From contig NC_060250.1 of assembly GCF_921293095.1 (NCBI RefSeq), forward strand, positions 12,294,001-12,358,000: a stretch of DNA of 64,000 nt. Reading direction: 5' to 3'. Position numbers and translations under genes: made by a program. Below, in pieces: positions 10,448 to 22,900 of this stretch. A model generated the notes under the pieces. That model searched no databases and was not told where the DNA came from. It was given only the letters and a program-made list of their open reading frames with translations. The number at the start of each line of letters is the position of its first letter. The first letter of the stretch is position 1. Origin of the DNA: Ischnura elegans (Eukaryota > Arthropoda > Insecta > Odonata > Coenagrionidae).

Positions 10448-12240
10448 GAAACCATGGTGGAAGCAGCGATGGAGAAGGGCAAAAAGCAAAAAAATAACGG
10501 ATTTTTCTGGGCAATATCTTTTCGTGTATATATTAGCCTTCCTGAATAAACAACTTAAATATCTTAAGTATTGGGCTCTATTTACCACCATCTTATTTTT
10601 CAGGCTACTCGTAATGAAGAAGCACTTCTAACTCTAACCATGAACTTTCTTCTCGCGCACCTCCCCGTTCTCCCATGCCGAGAGATCTTTCTTTCCAAGT
10701 CTTTGTTTACTCCCTCCTGCGGCCTTCTGCAGATCTTGCTGACACCCACCTTACGCAGCCCACACCCCTCCCCTTCCCCTGCATTTCCCATTCACTCCCT
10801 CCCTAAGGTGACTGAGCTTGAGTGCGTCGTAAAAAAATACGCCCCCCAAACGTAGACTGAGGCAGAGCTGAAGGCCCTTTCCCCACCCTTCTTTCTCCTG
10901 CCCCTTCACCCCTCGTTATATGCTGACCACACTTCTTTCCTCATTCCACTCTTATTCAACCCCCCCCCCCCCCCCACTGGGAAAGTTCTCTGACAGTGGA
11001 GAAGGTAATGGTTCATCTTTACCTGCAACGGGGGTAAGTTTTTAACCGGAGAGAGGCTGAAGAAGTATCTTCCACTATCGGGGAAATGGTGCCGTGCTTA
11101 TAATTGTCTCTCTTCTTCTCTGCTGACTTTTCAATTTAAATTATTTTCTTTGCTCTTTCAACACTATATTTATTTACGATTATGGCGCAACTATTTTTTA
11201 GTGCTAAAACTTAGAAAATTTTTTCTCTATGTCAATGATCCTTTGCATAACTTTCTAAACGGCGGAGAAAGGAACACGAAAACTAAATGAGGTGAAGGTA
11301 CAAGTTTTTGCGTGTCATTTTAGGGAATTCCGGCAAGTGAACCAATACTTCACACACGTTGAGAAATGATGAAACGTCTCTTGTAGGAAAACAATCAATG
11401 TGGATAATAAGGTTCTCTCTTTACTTCTCTGATAATGGAAGATGTTTCTCCTGTCGTTTTCCGGTTGGAACCTTGCTCCTGTCGGCATAAAATAAGAGAG
11501 ACATACTATGTATATGAACATAGCACTTCACACCCAGCATGAAGAATATGGTCCTGATGAAGAATAAAGTCTTTCATAGCAACGTCTGCAAAGATGATGG
11601 AGCACAGTAGCCGGACGGAGAACTCAAACAGAATTTACTTCAAATATTCGCCAGAACATAATCATATCCTACGTAATTTATGATCGAAACTGAATCTCAA
11701 TGAAAATAACTAATTGAAAAGATAGCACATTCAGCTGAAAATACGGAGTAACTCGAAATATTAACTTACGAAGGTTATTTTGGAAACGGGTTAAGGCCCT
11801 CGTTATTCTTTTTTTTTCTCATCACTGAGCGATAGAGGGCGACATAAATGGCGGTTAGGCCCTCAGAGTATGTTTAGGCCGGCTGCCGCTAATATTTCCG
11901 TGGGTGCTGGAAACAAATATCTATCTTACGCTTACTTAATAGTTTCTATTCGCTCCTAACCACAAATTTATAACATTAAATTCTTATAATTAACTTTGCA
12001 ATTCATTATCTGATTACGTTTTCTAAACAGGTCGGGAATTTCTGATAGTTGATATTGAAGTATGTACAAGAAATGAGAAATTTATGGTGGTATAATTATT
12101 TAACGATCTTTCACTGCATAAATCGATAACAAAAAGCCTTTACTAAGAATTCTACCGTGAATAACCACCGAAAACATTTAAATAAGGCCACTAAAGAAAA
12201 AAAAGGGCGGAAGAAACAAAAGCGAACATTTTTTCGTGAC
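10448..12240. other. 3' non-coding part of the Tigger-like element; C-rich stretches
   Basis: No gene is seen. Features are a pyrimidine-rich block at 10640-10960, a pure C run near 10962-10975, and AT-rich DNA up to the right terminus at 12329. Open frames here are low-complexity artefacts. Confidence 0.5.
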
Positions 12241-12331
12241 TTATGAAAAAGGTTTGAAATTACGAAACTTGATTTTACGAAGTGCCAATTTTCCGGTCCC
12301 ACTGACTTCGTATAATCGAGAGAGTACTGTA

Positions 12332-13734
12332 TTTAGTAATTCTATCATAAGAGTCACTTAATTTTCTAGAATCCATGATACACTCAGTTCAGTTCAACAA
12401 CTTTTGATTGTATTAGCAAAATGCAGATGAAATTGAAATATTTTATGCAATATGAAAACATAGCGTGAAGAGTGTATGACAAACATGGAAACAACCACTG
12501 CTGCATTGAAGTATGTTACTGAGGTACACACAAATAATTTGGAGCCTCTATCGAACATAATAAGCAGATTTTCCATTACGAAATAAAATAAAAATGAGAC
12601 ATAAAAATTAAGTATCACTTGGCACAAAAAATTTCTCCTGATTGATTGTAGTTGTTTTATTTGAAGGCACATCAGCGAAACATACACTAGGATTACCATG
12701 ATAACCAAGAAAACCTCGAAGAGTAAGGCCTTGATGATTCAAGTTTGTCTCACGCTCGTCATAAGCTTAGTTAACATGACAAATTCAGCACAGCCCTTCT
12801 TTAAAACTATAAAATTAACAAATACATACATGAAGTACAAACACTCCATGAGGTGAAAAATTTCACCTGAAAGCATCACAAATATTGGGAATATGACAAT
12901 AAACATAAATGGTCCCGACATCACTTAAGTTGATTCATCATCCAGCAAATAACAACACAAAAACTTTGAGGCAGACCCTTGCCTCAGCAATCACCACCAT
13001 TGTGATCATATTATCGCTCAAACTATCCAGTAACGTAAATAGCTGATTCCCATAACAGGATTTAAAGTAATTAGAAAAATTGTTTGAAAGAACCTTCATG
13101 AAGCACAAAAAAGGGAAGAGGATAAAGGCAGAAAATAACACTAGATGAGTTGCTTCAACTGTAAGTCAAAATCACTTCAATCATGACAAAAGTTAGATCC
13201 AAAAACAGGGGTTTCCATCAAAATGGACATTATCCAAAAGGGAATCTATAGTTTAACTGACCATTAAGTAAGGAGGAAATATTTATTGCAGGAACAGTGA
13301 AAATAATGATCTCACTTGAATAATTTACGCTAGTATTTGACGGGATAGACTATTTAAGGATTTCAAATTGGCATTATTGCAAAGCTAATCATAGATACCC
13401 CCTTTATTATCATCAATGCATGATAGAGACAACCGCACTGTTATTATTTTTCAACCCATAAATGAATAACTGACACATAATATGTACCCCTATGACGCAA
13501 CCATATGAGTTCAAAGCTAATATCCCTTCCTCCCAATAAAGATTGAGAAATTAAATAAAAAGTCTTTCCTTGCAGTAAAATAATTATCATCACAGACTAA
13601 CATATGTCCTTTTAATTATTAATCTCTTCAAAATTTTCCTTTTAAATGCATTGAACATATTTTTTAAAACTAATAAAAAGTTTCAACTAAAAGTGCACCT
13701 TTATTTGAGCAAGAAATCAAAATGGTCATCGCCT
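12332..13734 (-). other. Downstream region / possible long 3' UTR of the SPS gene
   Basis: This is the AT-rich region downstream of the SPS stop codon. The first AATAAA on the minus strand is at 13705-13700, only 30 nt after the stop. Hydrophobic open frames at 12394-13141 on the minus strand have no recognisable family and look like AT-rich chance frames. I inspected every minus-strand ATGA for a SECIS fold (ATGA, apical AA, GA quartet) and found none convincing. Confidence 0.4.
13700..13705 (-). terminator. Candidate poly(A) signal AATAAA for SPS
   Basis: AATAAA reads on the minus strand 30 nt after the TAG of the last SPS exon. If used, the 3' UTR would be too short to hold a SECIS element. 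Use is inferred, not shown. Confidence 0.45.
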
Positions 13735-13919
13735 CTACCACAAGAATCCCTCCCTCTCTTTGGATGGTACTTCAATAACCCTCGGCTTCTCAATGATTCT
13801 CGCTGTTCTCATGCCTTTCTCCACAATTCCAATGATCCATGCTTGGTAGCCTTCTGCTGCTTCTATTTCTTTGCAATACTCTGCAGCCTGCTCCCTGGGC
13901 AAGCATATCAGCAGACCAC
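13735..13919 (-). CDS. SPS exon 7 (last)
   Basis: It begins after TTATTTTTAG and encodes [12 protein letters not shown] through [15 protein letters not shown] to '[15 protein letters not shown]' and a TAG at 13737-13735. The split Gly codon (G|GT) matches exon 6. Confidence 0.95.
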
Positions 13920-16900
13920 CTAAAAATAAGATAGCATTATGGAAATTTGTTCGTTCACATTTTACCACTGTTCTCAAGGCCACCTTGGATATTTATGCAA
14001 TTGCTAACATCAGTGATTTGAATCCTGAATATTTAGTCTCATCACCCAAGCAAGAGTATTTTAGATGGCATCGATAATTACTGGTCATTTAAATGTATAA
14101 AAGAGGATGTCTCTTTGTCTGTACATTATGCATGATTCCACAGATTGCAACCAGAGTGCACTGGTGCATCTCATTTTCCTGAACCCCATAGTGCTACTTT
14201 CGGTTGCACCCGACTGGTCCTTTGTGTAGTTTTCTCATTACCTTCTGTCACATTACGTACAATTTCTGCTGTTTTGCCATCCTGCCGGATAGGCAAACCT
14301 CTTGACTCACTCAAAGGGAAACATAACTTAAAGGATACTACACTTAACTATGGGTAATTCTATGACTACATTTAGCGTAGTGGAACAGTGAATTTCAGTA
14401 AAAACACAACCATTCTACCCGCTCCTGCAGTGCAAGTTAGCACACAAGGTCTTGACTAATTAATTACATAAGCAATAAATTTTATCTAAAACATTAAAAT
14501 TACATAGGAGCGAAATTGGGTGGCCCTACCAGGAGCGTACGCTCCTGGTAGGGCCACCCAAGCCAGACAGGTCGAAGTGTAGGGGACTGACTAAGTGTAG
14601 CCCACTGGTCCTCCAGGTTGGGGGTTATGCGACAGGCCGGTAACCTGCCCATGTAAAACCTTCTTTAACTCATAAGCTTCACAGAGAGCCTCGGAACAGG
14701 TTAGGATTCAACAGACGACGACTAGGCAAAAGTAAGAACATGAATACGGGTATAACGGATATATTAAACATAGCCACATGGAATGTACAAGGCTTAGGCA
14801 ATCACGAGTTAGAACTTAACAACACCCTTAAAGGATACAAAGTGAATATGGCGGTCATCACTGAAACAAAGAAGAAACTCAAAGGGACAAAAGACTTGGA
14901 AGATTACGTAATGATATACAGTGGAGTTGATCAGAATAAAAGAGCATGTTGTGGAGTGAGTGTTTTAATAGACAAAAAATGGAAAAATAATATCAGGGAA
15001 TACACTTTCATAAACGAAAGAATAATAACTGTGCGACTCAAATTTGATAGGGGTTATTTAACAATACTTGGAACATATGCACCTGAAGATGGGAAAAAGG
15101 AAGAAACGGAGATTTTCTATGAGCAACTGCAAAAAGAAATAGGGAAGTTAAATAACAGGGACTACTTAATAATAGCTTGTGATCTTAATGCTAGAATAGG
15201 GTAGTTTCCTTCATCAAAGAAAACGAAAGGCATTGATTGCGATTCGTTACCCACCATTACTGTATTCATAATACACAAATTATTTGGTTTTTGAAATACC
15301 GGTTTAGACGAATGGCAAGGGTCAAATTTTATCCTCATTTGAAAAAGGCCAGATTGGCGCCCATGCGATTCCACTCCACGTGACGTCACAGGGACCTAGT
15401 TTCTACACGAGAGGATAGGAGTTATACATCGTCTGAGGTTACCAATGCATGCATGAGGCACAGAGCTCAGGGAAACATGTCTTAATAATCACCTATTAAA
15501 ACTGGCTAAGGTCGGAAAGTTTTCTTCGTTTGATAAGGTATTAATAAACCTTTTTTAAGCCAAGCGCTACCAGCCAGCAAGGTACTCAGCTACCCGCTAG
15601 CATCCTGCATCCTATCAGCGCTCAGAGCCTCGATCAAGGTCACCTCACAAGGTGGGAGGGGGAACCAGAAATGCGTCGCACGGACTTTTTCCCATCATTC
15701 CTACTTACGCGTCGCGTTTTCGCGCGCTTGAAAATTTTCACTTTTCATTTAATCGCGAAAAATAGATATCGTCATTTAAAAATCTAAAAGCGTGAAATAC
15801 GTACTCCAGGAGTAATAATCTTTCGATTTAGGCAATAAAAAAATAATAGGAAACCACCCTATTGGGAAAGAGCCAATTCCACAATTGATTGGAGTACATT
15901 GAGAAGACCTTCTGAACCAAAATGGAAGTAAATTAAGAGAATTTATAACTTTCAACGAATTAAAAGTGAAAAACACATTTTTCAAGAAAAAAGATATCAA
16001 TAAATTCACCTGGTCAGCCAGGGGTCAACGATCCCTAATTGATTACATAATTGTAAACCGAAAATTTTCCTCAAGGATAACAGATACACATGTATACAGA
16101 GGAGCAAATATATGCACCGATCATTTCCTTGTTAAGGCAAAAATACAACTATGGGCAAGGTGGAAAAAGCAAAATACGGAAAAGAAACAATGTCAAGTAA
16201 AGAAAATCTTCAAAACATACCTTTTGAAGGAGAGTAGTATTCGAAAACTGTACTTACACAGGATTACACAACTGCTCGAACAGATAAAACCAGAACATGA
16301 CATCAATAAGGAATGTGAAAATCTTAAGAAAGCTATTTTACAAATAGCTAATGAAGTTTTGGGCACCAGAAATAAAAATAAACGGAAAAGGGGTTTAAAA
16401 ATCTGGAACGAAGAGATAGCACAGGCCATCGAAAATAAAAACAAAGTATACAGAGAATACCTACAGAGAAAAGCAGAGGAAACGAAAGAAAAATATCACA
16501 GGGTCAGAAACCGCACGAAAGCAATAATAAAGAATGCACATATGATATCATGGGATAGATTTATAAGTGGAGTAGAAGATGATATTCATGGTAGGTAAGA
16601 AATAGCATATAAACTGATGAAACAGCTCAACAAAGTAGAGAAAGATACTGCTCAACTAAATGTTATACCGAAGGAAGAATGGATAGAACACTATAGGAGA
16701 TTATGGTATGATCTAACATTAGATGGTACGATCAGCACTCCAGAGGAAACAATAGGAGTAGACCCGTAGACCCTATTGACTTGAAAGAACTAGAGTATGC
16801 TCTGAATAAGACAAAAAATAGGAAAGCTGCTGGCATACATGGAATTGAATCAGAGCTAATAAAATATGGAGGTAGATCCCTACAAATAAGAATCCTCCAT

Positions 16901-19900
16901 CTATACAACATGTGTTGGAAAAAGCTTGAAATCCTGAAGGATTGGAATGTGGCTAAGGTTGTTTCATTGTTTAAAAAAGGAAAAAGAAATAATCCAGAGA
17001 ATTACAGAGGTATAAGTCTACTAAATACTGCATATAAAATTTACAGTAGAATAATAAATACTAGACTACAAGCTATCTCTGATACCATTTTATTAGAAGA
17101 ACAGGCTGGATTTAGGAAAGGAAGATCTTGCATTGACGATGTTTTTACTTTAAAACAAATCATTCAAAAACGAAGAGAGTTCAATCTGGAAACGCATCTG
17201 GCATTCATAGACTTTGAAAAGGCATTCGATCGTGTAAATAGAGAAATTTTATGGTCAGTTGTGCAGAAAAGAGGGTTTCCTAGACATCTGATAAAAGCTT
17301 CCCAGAGTCTATACAGAGACACCAGAATTGTAATTGACACAGGGAAACAGTTCACCCAAGAAATTATCATTAACCGAGGAGTTAGACAGGGTTGCAACCT
17401 ATCCCCAACCTTGTTTAATCCATATATAGATGACGTTCTAAGAATGTGGAAAGAGAATAATGTATCACCAGGCATAAAAATAGGACCATCTCAATATTTA
17501 AATACAATGCTGTTTGCTGACGATCGGGTTATAACACAAGATAAAGAGGACAAACTCCAGATGGCAGTACACAGACTACACGAGTTGAGCAAGCTATACA
17601 ACCTGAGAATTTCAAAAACCAAAACAAAGACTATGGCATTTTTAGGAAGCAACCCGATAAGAACAAAAATTGTTATTGAGGATCAAGTCCTGGAGCAAGT
17701 GTCGCACTTCCAGTACTTAGGATGCGACATAACATATGACGAGGAAAAAGATATTATAAATAAGGTTAACACTTTCCAGAGAATATGTGGCACTATTAGA
17801 AGAACTCTAAAGAACAAAACAAGAAAAGAAACACAAATAAAATTTTACAAAGTGATGGCAATCCCTACTGTACTCTACGGATCAGAATGTTGGGTACCGA
17901 AAAAGAAGGAATTAAGGCAGATAGAATCGTCTGAAATGAAATTTTTAAGATCAGTAAAAGGCTGCACAATCTATATATATAAAAGAAAGTCGAAAATCGT
18001 GTTAGTTAGAACACTTATAGCTCGAGAACGGTTGCACCGATTTCAATGAGATTTGGTTCTTTGGATTCGTCTCAGGCGGGGTTAACATATAGGCTATTAA
18101 AAAAAGGATGATTTCACAAAAAAATTCATCTCTTTCCTATGGGCATGCTTTTAGGAGTTATAGTAACACAACAATTGATAAGTCGGTCAAAACTACAAAT
18201 TAAATAATTTGTTTTGTTTTTACCACTTTAATAACTGAATTTAGTAACAATTTAACATTTTAATTACTAAATATATTCAAAATATTAATTAAATTGAAAT
18301 TACATTTTTTAAATTTAATTCGAGCTGATTGTAAGCCCAGCCGTGGCCCAGCTCAAGTTGACACTTCACTACTGTGTTTGTAAACAAATCTCCAAGCAAT
18401 TGTTGACAAACGGTAATGTCCGTGTTCCTGACGAGGAATCGAGTAGTTTTAACTCATTTCCTTGGAATGATTGCAAATTAGTTTCAGTGAGCTCATCAAC
18501 AAAGAGTTCCAGAATATGATTGATCACCAAAAGAATCAAAGATGGTTGATTTAGCGAGCAAGAACGAAGATGTGGATGACTAAAACGAGGTAAATTCAAA
18601 TAGTTCGTACTCTGCATGGATTCGAATCTTTTAAATGTGTAACAAACGAAGACGAAATCACCAACTATCTTTCTGAATATTTTAAGTCCTTGGACGTACC
18701 TGGCTTACCAAGGCACGATTTACAGAAAAATGTAGTTTCTGTGCTCATGATCTTTCGAAGCCTAAACCAACCATAACTATCCAACGGAACGTGTTTGATC
18801 ATTAAAAAAATTGGTGATGAATGTGATTCACGCAACTTTACTCAAAGGAAAATTCAAAGGTTAGGAAGTCCTCATTCCGTAGATTCCATGATCTCAACTC
18901 ATATGCCCTTTTGAGCTTAAACGTATTCAATTTACAATTCGTGTTAGATTCGTGATAACGATTAAAAAATCGCATGGTCATTCTTTCAGTTTTTGTGTTG
19001 TTTGTGCTCATGTGCTAATGAAAACCCATGATTTTCTCATGGTCAATTTAGCGTGCTATGTTCACGAGTCGATAAACCATCCTCTGTATTTCTTCCTTCG
19101 CTTCAAGTGCGTAGCTAGGATAGAAGGTTTTGGGCGCAGCTAATACCACGGGTCTGTAGGGTATAGAAAACTCGCTAAGGTAAGCGGGAAGTGTGGGGGC
19201 ACTTCCCCCAGAAATTTTTTAAGATAAATTGTTCAAAATAGTGGGTTTTGTGGCTGTGTGAAAAGTTAAATATGTTTTGATTGTTAGTCATCCGTCCCCC
19301 TAATATTAATAACAAAATCTTTCATAAAAAAATTCTCTAAGCTCTTGGGGGGGGGGGTTTATCCCCCAAAGCCTCCCCTCGCTGAGTCACTGCTTTGCTT
19401 CGCTATATTTATTTAGCTTCATCCGCTTCATCTTGCGCCTGATAACAAAACAAAAACTGTTGTTTCTCAGAAGGTGCTTGACGCAAGACATTAAACCCGA
19501 ATGTGTAGGGCTCACCGTGGTGCGTTTACGCATGCAGTACGTTTACGCAGTGCATTTCAAATCGCAGTGCAATCATTACGCAGTGCCAATTTCTTAAGCT
19601 AAAACATAAGAAAATTCATTGGAAAAAATCCTTGTAAACGTGCTCCGATTCACCCTATGTAGATTCAATAAAGAAAATGTCTTTCTGACAAGCAATTTTG
19701 GTACTCATTTACTTACGTATTTTTATTGAATTTATATCCTTATTTTATAATAATAAATTAAACATGATTAAAAACGATACAGCCGCTATTGATTTATAAA
19801 TGGTGTAAGTAAACTGTAAGTTCATTGATTGTTAGGCGGTACGAAGTTCGCCGGGTCAGCTAGTATTGGATAAAATAAGAAACACTCAAATAAGAGATGA

Positions 19901-22900
19901 ACTGGGTGTCCAAGCAGTCACTGACAAACTAAAAGACTACAAACATAGAAGGAAGGAACATTTACTTCGAATGCCAAATGAAAGAATTCCAAAGCAAGCA
20001 ATGGAATATCAACCATTTGGCAAGAGAAGTATAGGAAGACCAAGGAAAAGATGGTGATGTGGAGCCGGAACAGGCTTAGTAGCCTAATCCTGGAAGGAAG
20101 AAGAAGAAGAAGAAGAAGAAGATTTTTTTTAAGAATAATTAACTAATGCTTGCATGATGGTAACAAATTGCAGATAATATCAATGAGGCAACATAATGAG
20201 ATGTGAAAAATACAAATAAAATCATTATTACCTAATGAAAAAAAAACCCTCACAGTTGGACGATTGTTAAGTGGTTTTCCGAAGGCCTCACCCAGGATTC
20301 CAAACCCTGACAGATCACCAACCAAATGCATTACCCACTAGGCTGCCATGCTCCCCAATACATAATTATACAGTGAAGTTTACTAGGTTTCGTGAAATTT
20401 ACACAGAAAATTCATGTTTAGGTATTTCTTCCGCAAAATGTTGATCTGACCCCTGAGTGAGAAACCCTATAATGTGAGATATTGGAGTTGGTTGCGAAAT
20501 AAATTCAGCCATCTACCACTCAGATCATATTAATTCTACGTAAAAAGCAGAAAAAACTGCAGCAAATTTGACATGAGGTAAGCATTTGATGGACATAATG
20601 TAGCATGCATCATCCATTACTACATGTGAATGTGCACGTAAGTATTGAGAGTGGGTCTAAAGGCTGAGCTATGTGTGAGCATCGCATGTCCCTCCAAACT
20701 GACCCCTAGGAGATGATGTGTGGGATGTTGATGAGAGGGTTTTTGACCTTTCCCAGGGGGTAGATTAAAGGGACATGCCGAGTTGGACCGGCTGCTGATT
20801 GACCAAGTGACTACAGCCAAGAGAGGTTACAGCCAGAGGCTGTGGAACGTTTCATATATCTCTGTAAATGTCACCATTCATGGGTAAGAGTGGTTCCTCA
20901 TTTCCGGACTTATTTCTTCCCTCCGAAAGGATGCATTTTATGGCTAGTATCTCATTCTAAGATGAGCCAAAGACAACAATGGACCAGACATTCTACATAA
21001 GAGTGCATATATGCATATCAATGACTGCTATGGTATTTAACACATTTAATCAGCCAAATTCCTAGCATAGCTGCACTCAGATGCCTTGTTTTTATAAAGA
21101 TAATGAGGAAAAAAATTCTCTTTTTGGTTAAGGATGAGACGTTAATTTTGTGAAGTTATATGTTGATGATATTGTCGTCTTAAGAGCAACCATGGTAGAA
21201 AATAAAAGTACATTTTTTTGTGCACTTTGGTACATATAACAATTCAAAAAGTGATCTTTGCTTTCCTGATATATCACCAATGGGTGAAGCAGCAAATCCG
21301 CACCTTGAATGACTGCTCCACCACATGGATGCGCCACTTCGGTGGTCCTTATTTCGAATAAGTTTTTGAATTTCTTTAGGGATGCCACCCAGATTTGTTC
21401 GATTTTGTTAGAATTAGATAAATCGTGAAAATTATTCTTGCTATCGGATACCAGGAAAACGTGTCACATCACAGTTAAATTTTAGAAATTTTGGTATTTT
21501 TGGGTGTTTTTCGGACATAACTGAAGATGAAGTCACTCTCGGATTATTCTATCACTTTTCTGTTTTTTACACAACTCATTAGGCATTTGTAGTATATCAC
21601 CTCATACATGTTTCATTTCTGACCTTTGTTTCCTTAGATGTCACACCAAGAATGAGCGTGCACCATCCCAGGCAGACATTTTGGGTGACATACAGATTGC
21701 ATACGCTCAGAATTTGTTGCTTATTGTCACACATCGCAAAACCATAAAATTCCTTACATTAACTTTACACCTCATCAATATAACCTTGAATGCTATAATT
21801 GTCACAGTTAATGGCCAAAATGGGTTTAGTGGCAGTGATTTATTCTCCATAGCTCCCTCTCATGTCTAGATTGGGAATACACATGCAAACTAGGGTGGTC
21901 CGTATTTCTAATGGCATTGAGGAAACCTTCAAACCCATTTTATATATGATAAAATTATGATTTTTTGTGATGTAATAAAAAGATATTTTTCACCATAATT
22001 CTTAGTCTCTGATAATAGTACCCTACAAGTGAAAAAGATGTTACCTAATTTAAAAACTGACAAAATTATCTTGGGTACAAATAAGACAAAATATCTAATG
22101 AAATAAGTGAAATATAGAACATCTTACCAGAAGTTTCAGGGGATAGCCCTTGGTGAAGCCTCAGAGATGATCCACAGGTTTTAGCCACAAGAGCCATTTT
22201 GGCTATCACTGGTAGATTATGGATAACAAAAGACACTTCACTAGTCTGATGACGAGCCAAGTTCTCAGCATGACCAAGTAAACCAAATCCAGTGACATCG
22301 GTTACACCATGGGCTTGATATTTGTGCAATAACAGAGCAGCTGAAAATGATGATGAAAAATAATGAAGCACATGCATAATCACAATGACTTATTAAAAAA
22401 TTTAACCACCACAGAAGTTTTTTTCTCTTTTTCAGATTTTAATTTCATTTACTTGGGGCAATATTCTTATTCGACCCTACATATTCATCCCTACATAACA
22501 AGAGCCCCTACATGCGTTCTCAGTCGACCCTACATAAGTGGTGGGGGGTGATTCAGTCATCAAGTTCTTTGAATTTCTTCCAGTTCATCATATTTTGAAT
22601 AACTAACGTCTTTTCACATCATTGCACTGTTTCCACTGCACTGGTTTGAATGGTTTGGCATGTTTTAACAACAGTGTTCAATGTGGATATTGGAATTCCA
22701 AGGGCTCTGGCAAGAGAAATGTGTGAACATTACCTGCGGATCATCCATTCCTGAAATTTTTATTTTGTCTTCTAGTGACAAAATTTTCCGCTTTCATTTG
22801 TGGGACATTTTTTTGTTCACATTATCTGACATTGTCACGGTAAAAAATCAGAGAAAAAGTGATTTCGTATGGAATAACTTAAAAATTAATGGCAGAACGT

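Larger units (their letters stand above)
6046..12329 (+). mobile_element. Tigger/pogo-like DNA transposon, degraded, with nested insertions
   Basis: Both ends carry the inverted terminus CAGTA.CTCTCGATTATACG, followed by further TTACGAAG words. Each end abuts a TA dinucleotide (6044-6045 and 12330-12331), as expected for the Tc1/mariner-pogo group. A C-terminal Tigger-type transposase tail is recognisable at 7144-7246 plus 10263-10447, split by a 3.0 kb Transib-like element. A piggyBac-like end (6525) and a long hairpin (6809-6935) lie inside, and the DDE domain is not readable. The left end directly abuts the hAT-like composite. Confidence 0.7.
17970..19863 (+). mobile_element. Helitron (1.9 kb), inserted in the LINE
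   Basis: The 5' end is TCTATATATATAAAAG and the 3' end is a GGCG...CGCC hairpin followed by GGGTCAGCTAG. It sits between host A (17969) and T (19864), as Helitrons require, with no target duplication. Excision rejoins the LINE frame as ACA ATA TTG GAT ('T-I-L-D'), which proves the borders. The interior holds a decayed Pif1-type helicase tail and a G-run MITE-like insert. Confidence 0.9.
14539..20122 (+). mobile_element. RTE-like non-LTR retrotransposon (LINE), near full length, doubly interrupted
   Basis: A single LINE of about 3.0 kb is spread over 5.6 kb of SPS intron 6, antisense to SPS. Order: 5' leader with a 'GGGGGTTATGCGACAGGCCGG' -like stretch (14620-14645), AP-type endonuclease, a 669-bp nonautonomous element (15195-15863), the rest of the endonuclease, a linker, the reverse transcriptase, a 1894-bp Helitron (17970-19863), the LINE C-terminus, and a (GAA)n tail. 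The endonuclease resembles the 'craniofacial development protein 2-like' type of RTE/BovB elements. Several stops make it inactive. Clade assignment is by motif memory only. Confidence 0.8.

Noticed and set aside
12394-13141. Three hydrophobic open frames on the minus strand after SPS
   Set aside because: They are AT-rich, have no family resemblance or linked splice sites, and lie in the SPS downstream region; chance frames are the simplest explanation.
13561-13620. Possible SECIS around GTCTGTGATGATAATT on the minus strand
   Set aside because: ATGA is present, but the distance to the next GA is far too short and no apical AA loop or long helix forms.
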